From: Fragum whitleyi
Taxonomy: Eukaryota; Mollusca; Bivalvia; Cardiida; Cardiidae
Direction: 5' to 3'
DNA length: 64,000 bases
Assembly: GCA_948146395.1 (NCBI GenBank)
Contig: OX411549.1
Coordinates: 36,788,693-36,852,692 of the forward strand
Shown: one piece after another, positions 1 to 10,326 of the stretch
Numbering within the stretch: position 1 is the stretch's first letter
Layout: each line of letters begins with the position of its first letter
Position numbers and translations under genes: made by a program
The notes under the pieces: model-generated
Databases searched by the model: none
Seen by the model: only the letters and a program-made list of their open reading frames with translations
What the model was told of the DNA's origin: nothing

Positions 1-1190
1 TGTTGTGTCCGTCGTGCGTCCGTCCGTCCGTCCGTGCGTGCGTGCGTCCGGTCGTAAACCTTTTCTTTAAAAATCTTCTCCTCAGAAACTACTGGATGGA
101 TTTCAACCAAACTTCACAGGAATGATCCTTGGGTGACCCTCTTTCAAAGTTGTTCAAGAAATTTTGATCAAATGAAAAGCATGGATTTAATGGACGTGGC
201 TAATTTCCAAATATGGTAAAAAGTGAGTTTTCTCAGATTCTAATCAATGGATACCAATTAAATTTTACATGAATAATCCCTGGGTGACCCTTTATCAGTC
301 TACAAAAAATCATTGTAATCGAATGGAAAATATGCATTTTATGGGCGGAGGTCATTTCGCTATATGTTATATAGTGGAAACTTTGAAAATCCTTTTCTCA
401 GAATGTAACTGATGGATATCAACCAAATTTCACTGGAATGATCCTTGAGTGACCCTTTATCAGTCTACAAAAAATCATTGTGATCTGATAAACAAAATGC
501 ATTTTATGGGCAGAGGTCATTTCTCTATATATTATATAGTGGAAACTTTGAAAATCATTTTCTCAGAATGTTACTGATGGATATCAACCAAATTTTACTG
601 GAATGATCCTTGAGTGATCCTTTATCATTCTACAAAAAATCATTGTGATCAGATGGAAAATATGCATCTTATGGGCGGAGGTCATTTCTCTATATGTTAT
701 AAAGTGGAAACTTTGAAAATCATTTTCTCAGAATGTAACTGATGGATACCAACTAAATTTCACTGGAATGGTACTTGATGGACCCTTTATCAGTCTGCAA
801 AAAATCATTGTGATCTGATAAACAAAATGCATTTTATGGGCAGAGGTCATTTCTCTATATATTATATAGTGGAAAATTTGCAAATCATTTTCTCAGAATC
901 TAATTTTTGAATATCAAACAAATTTCACTGGTATGATCTTTGAGTGACTCTTTATCAGTGTACCAAAAATCATTTTGATTGGATGAAAAATATGCATTTT
1001 ATGGGCGGAGATCATTCCTCAATATGTTAAATAGTGGAAACTATGAAAATCATTTTCTCAGAACGTTACTGATGGAATCATTTTCAACATCAGTAGAACC
1101 CCAAATATCTAAAAATCTAGTCAAAACATTAATTTGCTTTTACAAGAATTTCAAGCCTGTGGAGCGACTCAAGCCATTCATGGCTTTCTA
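1..1190 (+). repeat. 165-bp tandem repeat array led by a GTCC/GTGC microsatellite (pearl-like)
   Basis: The window opens with a GTCC/GTGC microsatellite (about 1-50), then degenerate tandem units. The motif ATGGGC(G/A)GAG recurs at 341, 506, 671, 836 and 1001, exactly 165 bases apart, with an older related unit before it. Alternate units differ consistently: the segment before ATGCAT reads GATGGAAAAT at about 321, 651 and 981 but GATAAACAAA at about 485 and 815, a two-unit pattern of 330 bp. A microsatellite next to about 160-bp core repeats is the layout described for oyster pearl elements, thought to be non-autonomous Helentron derivatives; that assignment is inference. No credible ORF. Confidence 0.7.
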
Positions 1191-1261
1191 GTTTCACAAT
1201 GTTTTCTCAATCATAAAATCCCTGGCACGTAAAAAGCAGGGATTAAACGGCAAAGGGTTAA
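1190..1261 (-). repeat. Solitary end of a TTAA-CCCTTT element (piggyBac-like MITE)
   Basis: Read on the minus strand this begins TTAACCCTTTGCCG and continues through TAATCCCTGC and ACGTGCC. The same end occurs at 61103 (with its partner end) and at about 43580. TTAA followed by CCCTTT fits piggyBac-type termini. Only one end is visible here. Confidence 0.45.
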
Positions 1262-1565
1262 AATATCGATGTTATCTGGTCGAGGTTGGGAGAATTTTTC
1301 ATGACCAGGCAAAGCTTCGTCATGATAATTTCTAGTAGCTAAGACCAGATAACATTGATAATTTAAGACACTAACATTATTATTCTATTTATCATGTTAT
1401 CATTTTTCAGTGCTTAATTGTAATAAACCATAAAAAAAGAGAAATTCAGGTAAAAGTGATTACAAATTGTTTCAAAAAATAGACTGACTGATATCTTGTT
1501 ATGTTATCAGACCGGTAATATTGGGTCATTTCAGGCTTCATTGCATGATAAATATTATGAAGTAC
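1262..1565 (+). repeat. Interspersed hairpin-headed repeat, copy 1 of 3
   Basis: A short imperfect hairpin (GGTCGAGGTTGGGAGA against CTAAGACCAGATAAC) is followed by about 220 bp shared with copies at 16215-16480 and 33262-33590, including TTATCAGAC and GGCTTCATTGCATG. Copies are strongly diverged, so this is an old family. A further fragment of the head is at about 54330-54360. No coding potential. Confidence 0.6.
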
Positions 1566-1884
1566 ATCTATAGGGTATAATTGTTAGTTTCAGTGTTAGA
1601 TCAACTCACACATCCACAAGTTAAAAAGAACTGATGATGAACAATTATGATGGCATTCAATTTGAAAGTTGACCTTTAATTGCAAGCTATGCAGCAAATA
1701 ATCTAAACGCATCAAATCCCTAAAAGTAACACCACACCATTAATAAAAATCTTCAAGATCTATTCATTTTGGTGAACACTTTCAGAATCATGTGCAAAAT
1801 CTAAACTTGAAGCATGTGGCTATTTTCAACTGTAGATGTTTTTACTTCATTGGCAGTTTATGCATTACCCTTTTCTCCTTCCAG

Positions 1885-3557
1885 CTCGGCCTTTTTCATA
1901 TTCTGCCAGGAAGCAAGAGGTGACATCAAGAAAGCTCACCCTAGCTGGTCTGTTGGGGACATAGCCAAGGAGTTAGGCAGAAGGTGGGAGAAGGTTCATG
2001 ATAGGTCCAAGTACGAAGCCTTGTCAGATAAGGACAAGAAGAGATATGAAAAGGTAGGAACAAACTTAAGATATATGGAATGCTTTGTGTTTTCTCATGC
2101 CTGACTTGTCCGAAATTGGCTTTTCCTCTTGTAGGCAAGTGCATTTTTAACTCGACAATTTGTAGAGGGGGGGGGGGGGGGGGGGGGGGCTTCTCCGGTC
2201 AGCGTCTGCATGATGCCTTGGTTAAGTTTTTACTTGCAAGTGTGTCGACTCTCTGTTTTTACTTAAGCTATTGTGTCAGGTGTAATATCAATTTTGATAC
2301 TAGATATTAGCATTCTGGTTGTCTTCTATCAATGGTTGGGTATAAATAAACCCTAGTTGTGTGATTGGAGCTTGAGGCTTTTAAAATATGTTATGGTTGT
2401 ATTAGTGCAAGAATTTCTAGGAATTTATTGTTAAGTGCTCCAGTCATTACTATTTGACAATATGAAAATTTGTTATAGTTAAAAAATAATCATATGACCA
2501 ATTGTATTCAGGGATAATTCTGGCTCAGAATAGCATGTGTCAAAATATCTCATTTAGCTGAGTCTAATGAGAAATTAAGTATTTTTGATGAAAAATTTAA
2601 ACAAATTGATGGCTCAGCGCAAAACAGCTGTAACTGCCTATACATTAAATATAGTATTGCGATAGTAAAGTTTCAATTAGAAAAGTATTGGAATTGTCAG
2701 AAAACTATTACAATACTATCACAATAGTTGTTTTACAGAAAAAAAAAAGATAATAATCAATGTTAAAGTGTCATTACAGAAAAAAAAGATAATAATCAAT
2801 GTTAAGTGTCATGCTTTTTATTAGGCAGTCACTTTATATTGTTCTTGTAAGATGCTGTTTACCTTGTCAATGGCGAGTAAATGATCAAATAAGTTAATTA
2901 CAGGTATTCCCTTAAAAAGGATTGGATTTGACCTCATTCTCTGAAAACATGCAGAAAGGCAGTATTGATACTACATTTAGTTCTATTTTTATTTTCATAA
3001 AACTATTGTAAAGTATCGATAGTCAGAGGTACTATTGGGATATCTATTGACTTGAAATATTACTATCAACCTATTGCAAGGTAAAATATCAAGATACAGC
3101 CATATTTCGCCCTATTGATACACCCCTACCCAATAGCGAAAAGTTTCAGCCTTAGTCAAACCTGACTTAGGTCGACACTTTATGCATTACCCAGGTCCCC
3201 TTTGAAGCTAGTCGAACTTTAAAAATCTGCAACATTTCAGAACTCATTATCTCTCACAATGTTAAATAAGGTTTCCTAATGACACCATTGGGAAACCTCA
3301 GTTAAAACTTGTTAAGTTCATGACTCCCTAAACATTGCAGAACTATTACAGGTCCACTACCTTACGGTTTTTGCCTAACAGGTCACAATGTCTTTCAGGA
3401 AATGGAAGCCTACAATGCCGGACAAAGTCAAAGTGGCTCAAAGGGAAAGGGATCTCCAGCAAAGAAGGCAAGAATTGAACAGGAGGAAGATGATGATGAC
3501 GAAGAAGAAGAGGAGGAAGAAGAAGAAGATGATGATGATGACGATGATGATGAATAA
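1885..3557 (+). CDS. HMGB-type chromatin protein, last two exons (partial gene)
   Basis: High-mobility-group box proteins bend DNA without much sequence specificity in chromatin. Exon 1885-2053 follows a pyrimidine tract and AG (1883-1884) and gives SAFFIFCQEARGDIKKAHPS, then ...DIAKELGRRWEKV...KRYEK, which is the HMG-box core (SAFF, HPxxSxGDIAKxLGxxW, KxRYEK). It ends at GT 2054-2055. Exon 3399-3557 follows TCTTTCAG and continues in phase 0 with EMEAYNAGQSQSGSKGKG, a short basic stretch (PAKKAR) and a tail of about 23 acidic residues to TAA at 3555-3557. Basic linker plus acidic tail is the HMGB C-terminus. The first base of 1885 completes a codon begun upstream, so earlier exons (start of this box and any first box) must exist; none is recognisable in 1-1884. 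The intron 2054-3398 holds a 23-G run and a MITE-1 copy. The domain call is strong; the exact orthologue is not determinable. Confidence 0.87.
2167..2189 (+). repeat. Poly-G run (23 G) in the HMGB intron
   Basis: Uninterrupted G run in the last visible intron of the HMGB gene. Length is prone to sequencing and slippage error. Confidence 0.9.
2733..2812 (+). repeat. Two-copy tandem duplication of about 41 bp
   Basis: ACAGAAAAAAAAGATAATAA...GTGTCAT occurs twice in succession with small length differences in the A run. It lies in the HMGB intron. The surrounding 2190-3130 has no recognisable gene or element. Confidence 0.7.
3138..3366 (-). repeat. MITE-2 fragment followed by a MITE-1 copy, just before the last HMGB exon
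   Basis: 3138-3205 matches the inner end of MITE-2 (GACTTAGGTCGACACTTTATG, then CCCAGGTCCC). 3222-3366 is a MITE-1 copy with a worn left end and a right end reading GGTCCACTACCTTAC; a central TTTCCTAATGA...GGAAACCT hairpin is kept. Its right end is about 32 bp before the splice acceptor at 3397-3398, so branch point or pyrimidine tract may be element-derived. Confidence 0.6.
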
Positions 3558-4922
3558 ATATTTCTTGTTTCCATGGTGATTGATGTAACAGGGCTCCTGA
3601 TATATGGAATAACTTGAATTTCATAATCACTTGGCTTCAGATATGGGGGCTTATTTTTTAATTTCTGAATTTCAAATTTACATTATAAGTCCATCAAACT
3701 TTACCCCAGGTTGTTGTTAGTTTAGAATTTGCCGTCAAAAAAGATTGCCTGGTGTGAACTAAATTGTGGACATATATTTCTTTGACTTTTGATACAATTT
3801 TTGAAAGACCAACTCCGTATCTCTCAGGGTTTTATCTTTGATCTAAAATGCTAGTGCAAGCTTGTATGACACAATAACTTTTAAACATCTCAATACTTCA
3901 TAACCCTGATGATATGTGGTTGGAACTTAATTGGAATCATCCTGTTGGGACGATTCCAATGAGTGCCCCCCCACATATAGTTTGAGTGAGAATGAACAGC
4001 TTTAATTGCTCTAATATCTGGAGTCCTAGATACGGCTTACAGAATCACCAACCATAATATAATTCTCATTGATGTGCATATTGTCTGTCGTTTTCATGAC
4101 ATTTTAAGGTTCATATACCCGAGATATTTTAATCATGGAAGTTTATTTCACTCCTGTTTTTAACTGTTTTATTGTAATGAGTTTATGATTTAAAGAAGAA
4201 AAGTTTTTACTCATTGATCTCAGATCTCATATAATTTTGACTTGAAGCTCCATGATTATAAAACTTTTTTATACTCATTTTAGAATTAACGTAAATCTTC
4301 AGCTTGAATAATGCTTAGTTTCTGTCTTAACACTATGAACAGAAATCCATGAAATTCAAAGATAAGGTAACTAACAAGTTAAATTCTACATTTTCAGTAT
4401 TTTCTGAACTTCAATAAATCTGAAGTTAAAATTTGAAAACTTTTCAGTTGAGTATTTAAAATGTTTTATAACCGGGCCAGAAGTCTAATGCTGTGTCAAT
4501 TTTTTTAACAATTTAAAGTCCCAGTTTTTAAAGGCTCAAAGAGTGAATACCCCGTTGAGGCATTTTAGCCTTTTAAAACTTGGACGATATTGTCCTCCAA
4601 CAGACACTTTCATTTTAAAGTTAAGCTTCTTTGTCCTTTCAGACCCTCACTTTATGAAATTAAATAATTTAAATAAATAACTTGGCAAACTGTTTATCCA
4701 CTAGGGGCATAGAGCAAACATAATGTATAGGCCTATTTTTTTTTACAGGCACAGAGCAACAGATAGAGGGGATATTTCAGATTTTAGATCAAAATATTTA
4801 ATGAATAATGGACGATTCAAATAAGTACCCAAAACAATTGAATTTATTGAAAAAAAAAAAAAAAATTTAGATTGGCTTTATCCCCTCTGACCAGTAACCT
4901 GTACCTCTAGACTTTAAATCCT
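3558..4922. other. Non-coding stretch downstream of HMGB
   Basis: AT-rich sequence that probably includes the 3' UTR of the HMGB gene; candidate AATAAA signals occur at several places (about 4413, 4664), none decisive. A small hairpin around 3930-3970 (GGAATCATCC...GGACGATTCC) resembles hairpins at about 20070, 50880 and 62090. Poly-A at 4850-4864. Nothing else seen. Confidence 0.4.
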
Positions 4923-5055
4923 CGCCGCTATCGTAACACAGTGAAAGCCCATCAGACTGTCAATCTAGAGGTCCTGGGTTTGATCCCCGACAACAGCATT
5001 CATCGTTTCGGACTGTTTGTCTACCACCAATGGGTTGATAATCCAAGACCTGAGT
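4923..5055 (+). mobile_element. SINE-1 copy, 3'-truncated
   Basis: tRNA-like head with a degraded A box and the B-box-like GGGTTTGATCCC, preceded by the family block GACTGTCAATCTAGAGGTCC. The body TTGATAATC follows, then homology stops. Strongly diverged copy. Confidence 0.65.
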
Positions 5056-5324
5056 TAACTTTTCAAAACACAAATTTTTAGAAATTACATTTTCAAAACA
5101 AAATCGGTACAAAATAAGTACACTTAGTATTTTCAGCACTTGATTGTTGATGCAATGTTGCCACATGTTTTTATTCAGCATGACAAGGGCTAAGAAAAAT
5201 TGAATCAAAAGGATAAAAATATCGAAATAAATATTATTGTCATTTGCTCATACAAAATAGATTATGTCTCAATCTGAACACATTATATAATTATCATTTG
5301 TAAATACTCATAAACTGTAAAATT

Positions 5325-5487
5325 TAAGGTAGTGGACCCGTAATAGTTCCGCAACAATTCGGAACTCATGAATTTTCACTATGTTGACAGAGGTTTCCTA
5401 ATGAAAATCTTTAGGGAACCTCGGTTAAAACTGTTAAAGGTTATTACTTTCAAAAGGTTGCGGAACTATTACGGGTCCACTATCTTA
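5325..5487. mobile_element. MITE-1, full-length copy (163 bp)
   Basis: Terminal inverted repeats read TAAGGTAGTGGACCCG on the left and CGGGTCCACTATCTTA on the right, extending as GTAATAGTTCCGCAAC-type arms. Almost the whole element is palindromic, with an inner TTTCCTAATGA / AGGGAACCT hairpin. No coding capacity, so a miniature DNA transposon; superfamily unknown. Outermost TA could be a TA target duplication. Other copies: 3222, 20253, 22056, 26276. Confidence 0.8.
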
Positions 5488-5994
5488 ATGGGTAAATGAA
5501 ATGCTGAACCATTAATAACCTCAAAATGATCCCGCAAGAGCTTTGAGCCAATGAACTTAATTTCTGCTTGGTTCTTTACCATACCAGAAAAGAAACAAAG
5601 GGCTCCTTCTATTGTGATGCATTGAGTTCTTTATTATTTTGAATTGTAGATTTCTTAAAATGATATTTCTCATAAGAAATAAAAAAGAAATTTATTTTGC
5701 TGTAAACATTGTTTGAAAGAAGAACATGCTTGCGACAAGCAACTTTTTATATAACAACTGTTTACCACACTTTATTTCTATAATGCTTGAAAGTATATGG
5801 TTTTGTTCATGAATCACGGCGATCGATACTAGCACCAGTCCTCGAGCCCGAGACCTGTGGGTTTTAGGGAGGACTGGTAGATGTAACCATGCTGCAGGTC
5901 CTTCAGGCCTGTAGTCAATGGCAGTAAATGTACTTTCAAATCTGTTGTGTTTTGAAAAAATTATTACCTTGCTAATACTTCAACTTGCATTACC

Positions 5995-6110
5995 AAAAAG
6001 GAAAACATTGTAGAGAAAAAAAAGAAGAAATTGCTTGTCATAAGCAATTTCTTCTTTTCCAACATTTTTTTCCTGGCAATTTATCCTCTAAATTGCTGAA
6101 AAAAATAAAA
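5995..6110 (+). repeat. Hairpin fragment related to the piggyBac-like MITE at 61103
   Basis: GAAGAAATTGCTTGTCATAA and its near complement form a tight hairpin also found within 61103-61331 (GAAATTGCTCGTGACAAGCA). A diverged version of the loop is at about 5730-5745. Short ORFs crossing it are not credible. Confidence 0.5.
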
Positions 6111-6159
6111 TCAAACATAGTTTTCATGCAGGACCTGTTGTTATCAGGGAGGACAGTAA

Positions 6160-6240
6160 ATCGATGGCTCAGCGCGAAACGGTTGTAACTCCCTATAAAC
6201 ACATAAGGGAGTTACAACTGTTTCGCGCTGAGCCATCAAT
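6160..6240. mobile_element. Perfect-arm hairpin MITE (81 bp)
   Basis: ATCGATGGCTCAGCGCGAAA at the left end pairs with the right end TTTCGCGCTGAGCCATC; inside, TGTAACTCCCTATA pairs with AGGGAGTTACA. The same sequence forms the centre of the nested hairpin at 25980-26152, and one end occurs alone near 2607. Confidence 0.7.
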
Positions 6241-6622
6241 ATTTCAGGCTAACAGGTCTGTCAGGCAGATGGCAAAAAGTTGTTAGTGTCAAACCCTGAT
6301 TCATTTGCCAAACAAATTTACAGGCTTTGAATTCAACTAGTGCGGAAAGCAAAGCAAGACAAGTGCTAACTATGAAAAGAAATAAGTGCCTTGAAATATA
6401 TTTTATTTGGAAAGAGGAGGCATTCTAAGGGAGTTATACTGAATTTATTCATGGTTCTTTAGTGTAATAATATTGTGAGTTATGTGCTCAAATGTCTGTA
6501 TCATAATGTATAGTAGATTAAAAATGGTAGTTTTATACTGTAAAATAGACAAGTTGTATTTTACAGGCAAATTACCCTTTCTTGTTCATTGGTACACCAT
6601 TTTCCGTAACATAGAGTATAAA

Positions 6623-6865
6623 TGTGACCCGTCACGCAAGAAGAGACCATCTTGGAACTTAGTAAAATAAGTATTTGAAAAAGAGATCGGTTCTAGGATA
6701 GGCCAACCAGAGTTGGCATTTCAAAATTTTTTTCACGGGAAGGTAGATTGATTAATCTAGAATGAGAAAAAATTTGAAGTGCGAAAATTTTTACCTTTGT
6801 AAATCTGCGCAGTCTGAGAAGGGTCAACACTTCCAAGATCGTCCCTTTCCCCATGATGGGTCTCA
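6623..6865 (-). mobile_element. MITE-2 copy, nearly full length
   Basis: Left end TGTGACCCGTCACGC; body with TTGAAAAAGAGATCGGTTCT and TAGATTGATTAATCTAGAAT; worn right end GTCCCTTTCCCCATGATGGG. Same orientation as 7890-8151 and opposite to 48538 and 54058. Confidence 0.65.
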
Positions 6866-6943
6866 AACATTAACTCCACTAAAAGGCCCTGTGTCTGTTC
6901 TTCCCTTCGTATCCTATGTATGCGCCTCCTTCATGAAATGGTG

Positions 6944-7756
6944 CTGCCGTCATAGCGCAGTTGGAAGGGCGTCGGACTGTCAATTTAGAAGTCCTGGGTT
7001 CGATCCCCGATGGCGGCACTCATTCTTTACTACTATATGTCCCTCAAAAATGGGTTGATAATCGTAGACCTATTTGAGATAGCAGCTGGAGGCTAGGAAA
7101 GGATGTGACGGTAGTACTGGTGAGAGAAATACCAGGAATCCATTTAGGTGCTCAGCCGCCGCGATATAAACTGAAACCAACTTCTAATCGGTCACTGCAT
7201 GTTTTCCTCTTTTCGACACATTTACAATAAAAGAATTGAACAGAACATTACGTTCATGCAAAGACAGATCAATCTCGAGGATTTTGAAGAAAGCATCGTG
7301 TAAAAAGGACCAACAGAACGATTGCAGCAGACAAAAGAGGATACCAACCCTACTTTGAAAGTCACAAAACTTAAAAAATCCAGGAAATTTTAAAATTTCT
7401 GTTGAAAAATCACCACGCTTTCGATGCCTTAAAGGTAGATGAATACAAATAAGTAGAGAAAAGATTATATAAGACGTTCATTTGCGTAAATAAGGTGAAT
7501 TTGTTAAATTTACCTCACCCACCAATGTTAATTTTGAAATTTGGGGTACTCATGTTGTGCAAGTAAAATTGCTCTCCCTGGTGAGTATTTTGGTGCATTT
7601 TGGTTTTGCTATCTACCAAGAACATGGGCTATCGGAAATCAATAAACACTTGCATCTTTAATATTATTAAGCATTACTTTTCGTGCTTAATTTGAGTGAC
7701 CGAATAGAAGTTGGTTTAAGTTTAACTGAAAATTGTTGAAAGCGGCATAAAACCAA
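6944..7756 (+). mobile_element. SINE-1 copy, split by a later TIR element
   Basis: Flanked by a 13-bp target duplication TCATGAAA(T/C)GGTG at 6931-6943 and 7757-7769. The tRNA-like head has the A-box-like TAGCGCAGTTGG and B box GGTTCGATCCC; the body (TGAGATAGCAGCTGGAGGCT, GAGAGAAATACCAGGAATCC) runs to about 7175, and the tail (TGTTGAAAGCGGCATAAAACC) resumes at about 7727. The gap between them is filled by the element listed next. Confidence 0.82.
7175..7724. mobile_element. About 545-bp DNA element inserted in SINE-1
   Basis: Ends are inverted: AAACCAACTTCTAATCGGTC on the left and GAATAGAAGTTGGTTT on the right. It interrupts an otherwise complete SINE-1, so it is younger than that SINE. No coding potential. 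The exact edges and the host duplication (roughly TAAACTGA against TTAACTGA) are uncertain by a few bases. Confidence 0.6.
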
Positions 7757-7889
7757 TCATGAAACGGTGACAGGCATATAGAGTTACCTTTGCCCATGTT
7801 GATGTGCGTGTTACATTCTTGTCCAGAGAATAATTTCCATGGATGAATTTCAAAACTACTTTGCAAAGTTTATCATCTTGGTTAATATA

Positions 7890-8151
7890 TGTGACACGTC
7901 ATGCGAAAAGGGACCACCCGGGAATGCTGTAAAATGAATTATTGAAAAAGAGTTTTGATCCATCATAGGCCAACCAGAAGTTGTATTTCAGAAATTCTTT
8001 CACTGGAAGGTAGATTAGTCATTCTAGATAAAGAAAATAAGCACAGTTCAAAAAGTTTCGACCCTAGTCAGTCTGCGCAATCCGCGATGTCTGACTAGGG
8101 TTTACACTTTACGCACTTCCCAGGTGGTCCCTTTTCGCGTGACGGGTCACA
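7890..8151 (-). mobile_element. MITE-2, full-length copy
   Basis: Left end TGTGACACGTCATGCGAAAA, right end TTTTCGCGTGACGGGTCACA. Internally CGACCCTAGTCAGTCTGCGC faces GACTAGGGT as a second short inverted repeat. About 262 bp, non-coding. Confidence 0.8.
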
Positions 8152-8317
8152 AATGGTCAAGGTCATGGATGAAGGTCGAAGAATTCACTAGTAAATATCA
8201 AGTATGTAGGGCTCGTGTTTGACCCTTAAACCAGGGTTTTGACCCCAAAATATGCCTTCACCCTCAAAAATTTCCTATAGGCGGTCATTTATGCCTACTG
8301 AATTCCATTGGTGTAAG

Positions 8318-8490
8318 CTGCCGTCATAGTATAGCGCATCAGACTATCAATCTAGAGGTCCCGGGTTCGATCCCCAACGGCGGCACTCATTGTTTTCGAC
8401 TTTGTCTCCCACCAAAGGGTTGATAATCGTAGAGCTATGTGAGATAGCAGCTGGGGGCTAGGAAAGGTGAAATACCAGGAATTAATTGTT
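8318..8490 (+). mobile_element. SINE-1 copy with deletions
   Basis: Head contains the B box GGTTCGATCCC and ends GGCGGCACT; the A box is partly lost (CATAGTATAGCGC). The body is present to AATACCAGGAATT with an internal deletion; the tail is missing. Beyond it, 8491-8950 holds no gene; at 8752-8800 is CCCAGGTGAGCGATGTAGGA, which I associate with ends of common bivalve repeats. Confidence 0.7.
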
Positions 8491-8950
8491 ATGTACATAT
8501 GTCCGTTAAGTATTGTAAATAACAATAGAAGTTTTGAGATTTCCTCCTTGGCGTTTATGTAAAATAGAGGTGGGGCTATTCATATACTCTGTTCTCTGAA
8601 ACCAGAAGGCAGGGAATTTTCTTGATGGTTTCATTTAAATGAATTTCATGAAGGTTATTCATGTTGAAAACATTCCATGGTATTGATCTTATGTAGAAAT
8701 TATCTCCTAGTTGACATCTGCCTACTTAATTGATGTGATGTCCCTGGGGTCAAAGAGACCCAGGTGAGCGATGTAGGACCATCTTGGTCCTCTTGTTTAT
8801 GTTCTTCCATGGATAGTTCTCCAACTTAAAACCTGACTGATCTTTCCGCTCTTCATCCTTTTTTTCGTGGACACAACGGTCGGAAGTATAACAACAATCA
8901 TAGGGCATTATTATTAGGTACAACATATCTTCTGGTGGACATCTGCCAAT

Positions 8951-9227
8951 TGATTGATTGAATGGATTTTTAAGCCGCTTTCATTTTTTTTTCAGTTATA
9001 TCACGGCGACCGGAGTACCTAACAATGGATTCCTGGTATTTCTCTCACCAGTACAACCATCACATCCTTTCCTAGCCTCCAGCTGCTATCCCGCATATGT
9101 TAACGATTATCAACCCATTGGTGAGAGACAAATAGTCGGAAAGAATGAGTGCCGCCGTCGGGGATCGAACCCGGGACCTCTAGATTGACAGTCCGACGCG
9201 CTAACACTTGCGCTGTGACGGCGGCCC
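8951..9227 (-). mobile_element. SINE-1, full-length copy (277 bp)
   Basis: Flanked by GGACATCTG(C/T)CAAT at 8937-8950 and 9228-9241, a 14-bp duplication with one mismatch. On the minus strand: tRNA-like head with B box GGTTCGATCCC, body GAGAGAAATACCAGGAATCC, tail ending in AAAGCGGCTTAAAAATCC. An ORF across it is incidental. Confidence 0.88.
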
Positions 9228-9504
9228 GGACATCTGTCAATCTTATTCATATGATTCTGCCGGGTTCAATTTGACTCATGTTAGCGATAAAGGACCAGCA
9301 TGGCCCCCGTGTAAAACTTTCGCAACGTCTTTGTACCCTGAATGCAAGTCTAGTACAAATAAAACATTTCGCCCTTTTGGATTTTTAGATCATTTATACG
9401 TATATATCGTATAAGCGAAAGAGTAAAATTTGTTATTCATAATATTTCCATATTATTAATTTCGCGTGTACAGCATAGGAGTAACTAGATTTTTTTAAAT
9501 AAAT

Positions 9505-9720
9505 GCGCACTCAGAAGGCGGACACCAAGGAATATACAAGATAAAGGCGATTTGTTGACAGTGACAAAAGATATAAGCCTTCCACCTTATTATCTGAGCG
9601 TTGATGAATAAGCTGTTATTACGATGTTTTGATCATTCATCTACGATATTTTTCGGAATAGGGATTATCCGTATTACGCATTTGCATAATGTGTGTAACG
9701 GTAGTTACGCCCTCGTATAA
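9505..9720 (+). repeat. Interspersed repeat, paired with 15658-15915
   Basis: Shares GCACTCAGAAGGCG, GACAAAAGAT, TGAGCGTTG(A/G)TGAATAA and CATTACGCA(T/A)TTGC-type blocks, in the same order, with 15658-15915. Diverged, non-coding, family unknown. Confidence 0.6.
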
Positions 9721-9794
9721 ACAGCTACTGGTATGTGCTAAAATTTAACTCGCTTGTCAGTAGTCATAGTAAACATAGGGACAGGAATTTTAAT

Positions 9795-10110
9795 CGTAAT
9801 GATGGATATAGATTTTGCGCGGTGAGCCGTGAAATCAACTTTTTACTGTTAGATTCTCGTGCCATTTGTTCGAAATAGATAAAACAGGTTTAATTAGCGC
9901 ATTATGAAAGTTTACAGTTTACCATATAAACCAACGTTATTGCTTGTAATAAAACATAAGGTTCACTCAAACACGTACTTTCATAATTGCAGTGAAGGGT
10001 CAGGTTAAATTCCTATCATTTGCTTTTTAATTATACCTGATTTACCTATGATAATGGATTCAGCGCCTACGTCAGAGCCGGGTTTACAAAATACACCTAT
10101 ACCACAATTT
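9795..10110 (+). repeat. About 320-400-bp interspersed repeat, copy 1 of 3
   Basis: Starts near ATAGATTTTGCGCGGTGAGC and ends near GCCTACGTCAGAGC then AAAATACACCTATACC. Other copies: 37060-37460 (+) and 35290-35640 (-). No ORF. 10111-10326 holds nothing recognisable. Confidence 0.62.
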
Positions 10111-10326
10111 AAATTGGATTGTATCCCTTGAATCTGCTCGGCTTTTTTCCCAACTATCTTTTCTACTGAGGTTACTCGACTACTTCTTTGTCATTATCAA
10201 AAGGCCACTGTCATTGCGTTGACTCTCTGCGGCCGTGCGATTTTTCGAAAGTCCGAAATATTTTATTTTGTTTATACATGTACTTCCATCAGTGACAACT
10301 GAATTAATTCTAATCAAACAGGAAAT

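Noticed and set aside
3346..3630. Minus-strand frame with HHHLLLLPPLLL
   Set aside because: Antisense of the HMGB acidic-tail codons.
6944..7020. Functional tRNA genes (also at 8320, 15540, 29066, 34455, 43895)
   Set aside because: Arms pair poorly, A boxes are degraded, and all continue into SINE bodies or lie within dispersed copies.
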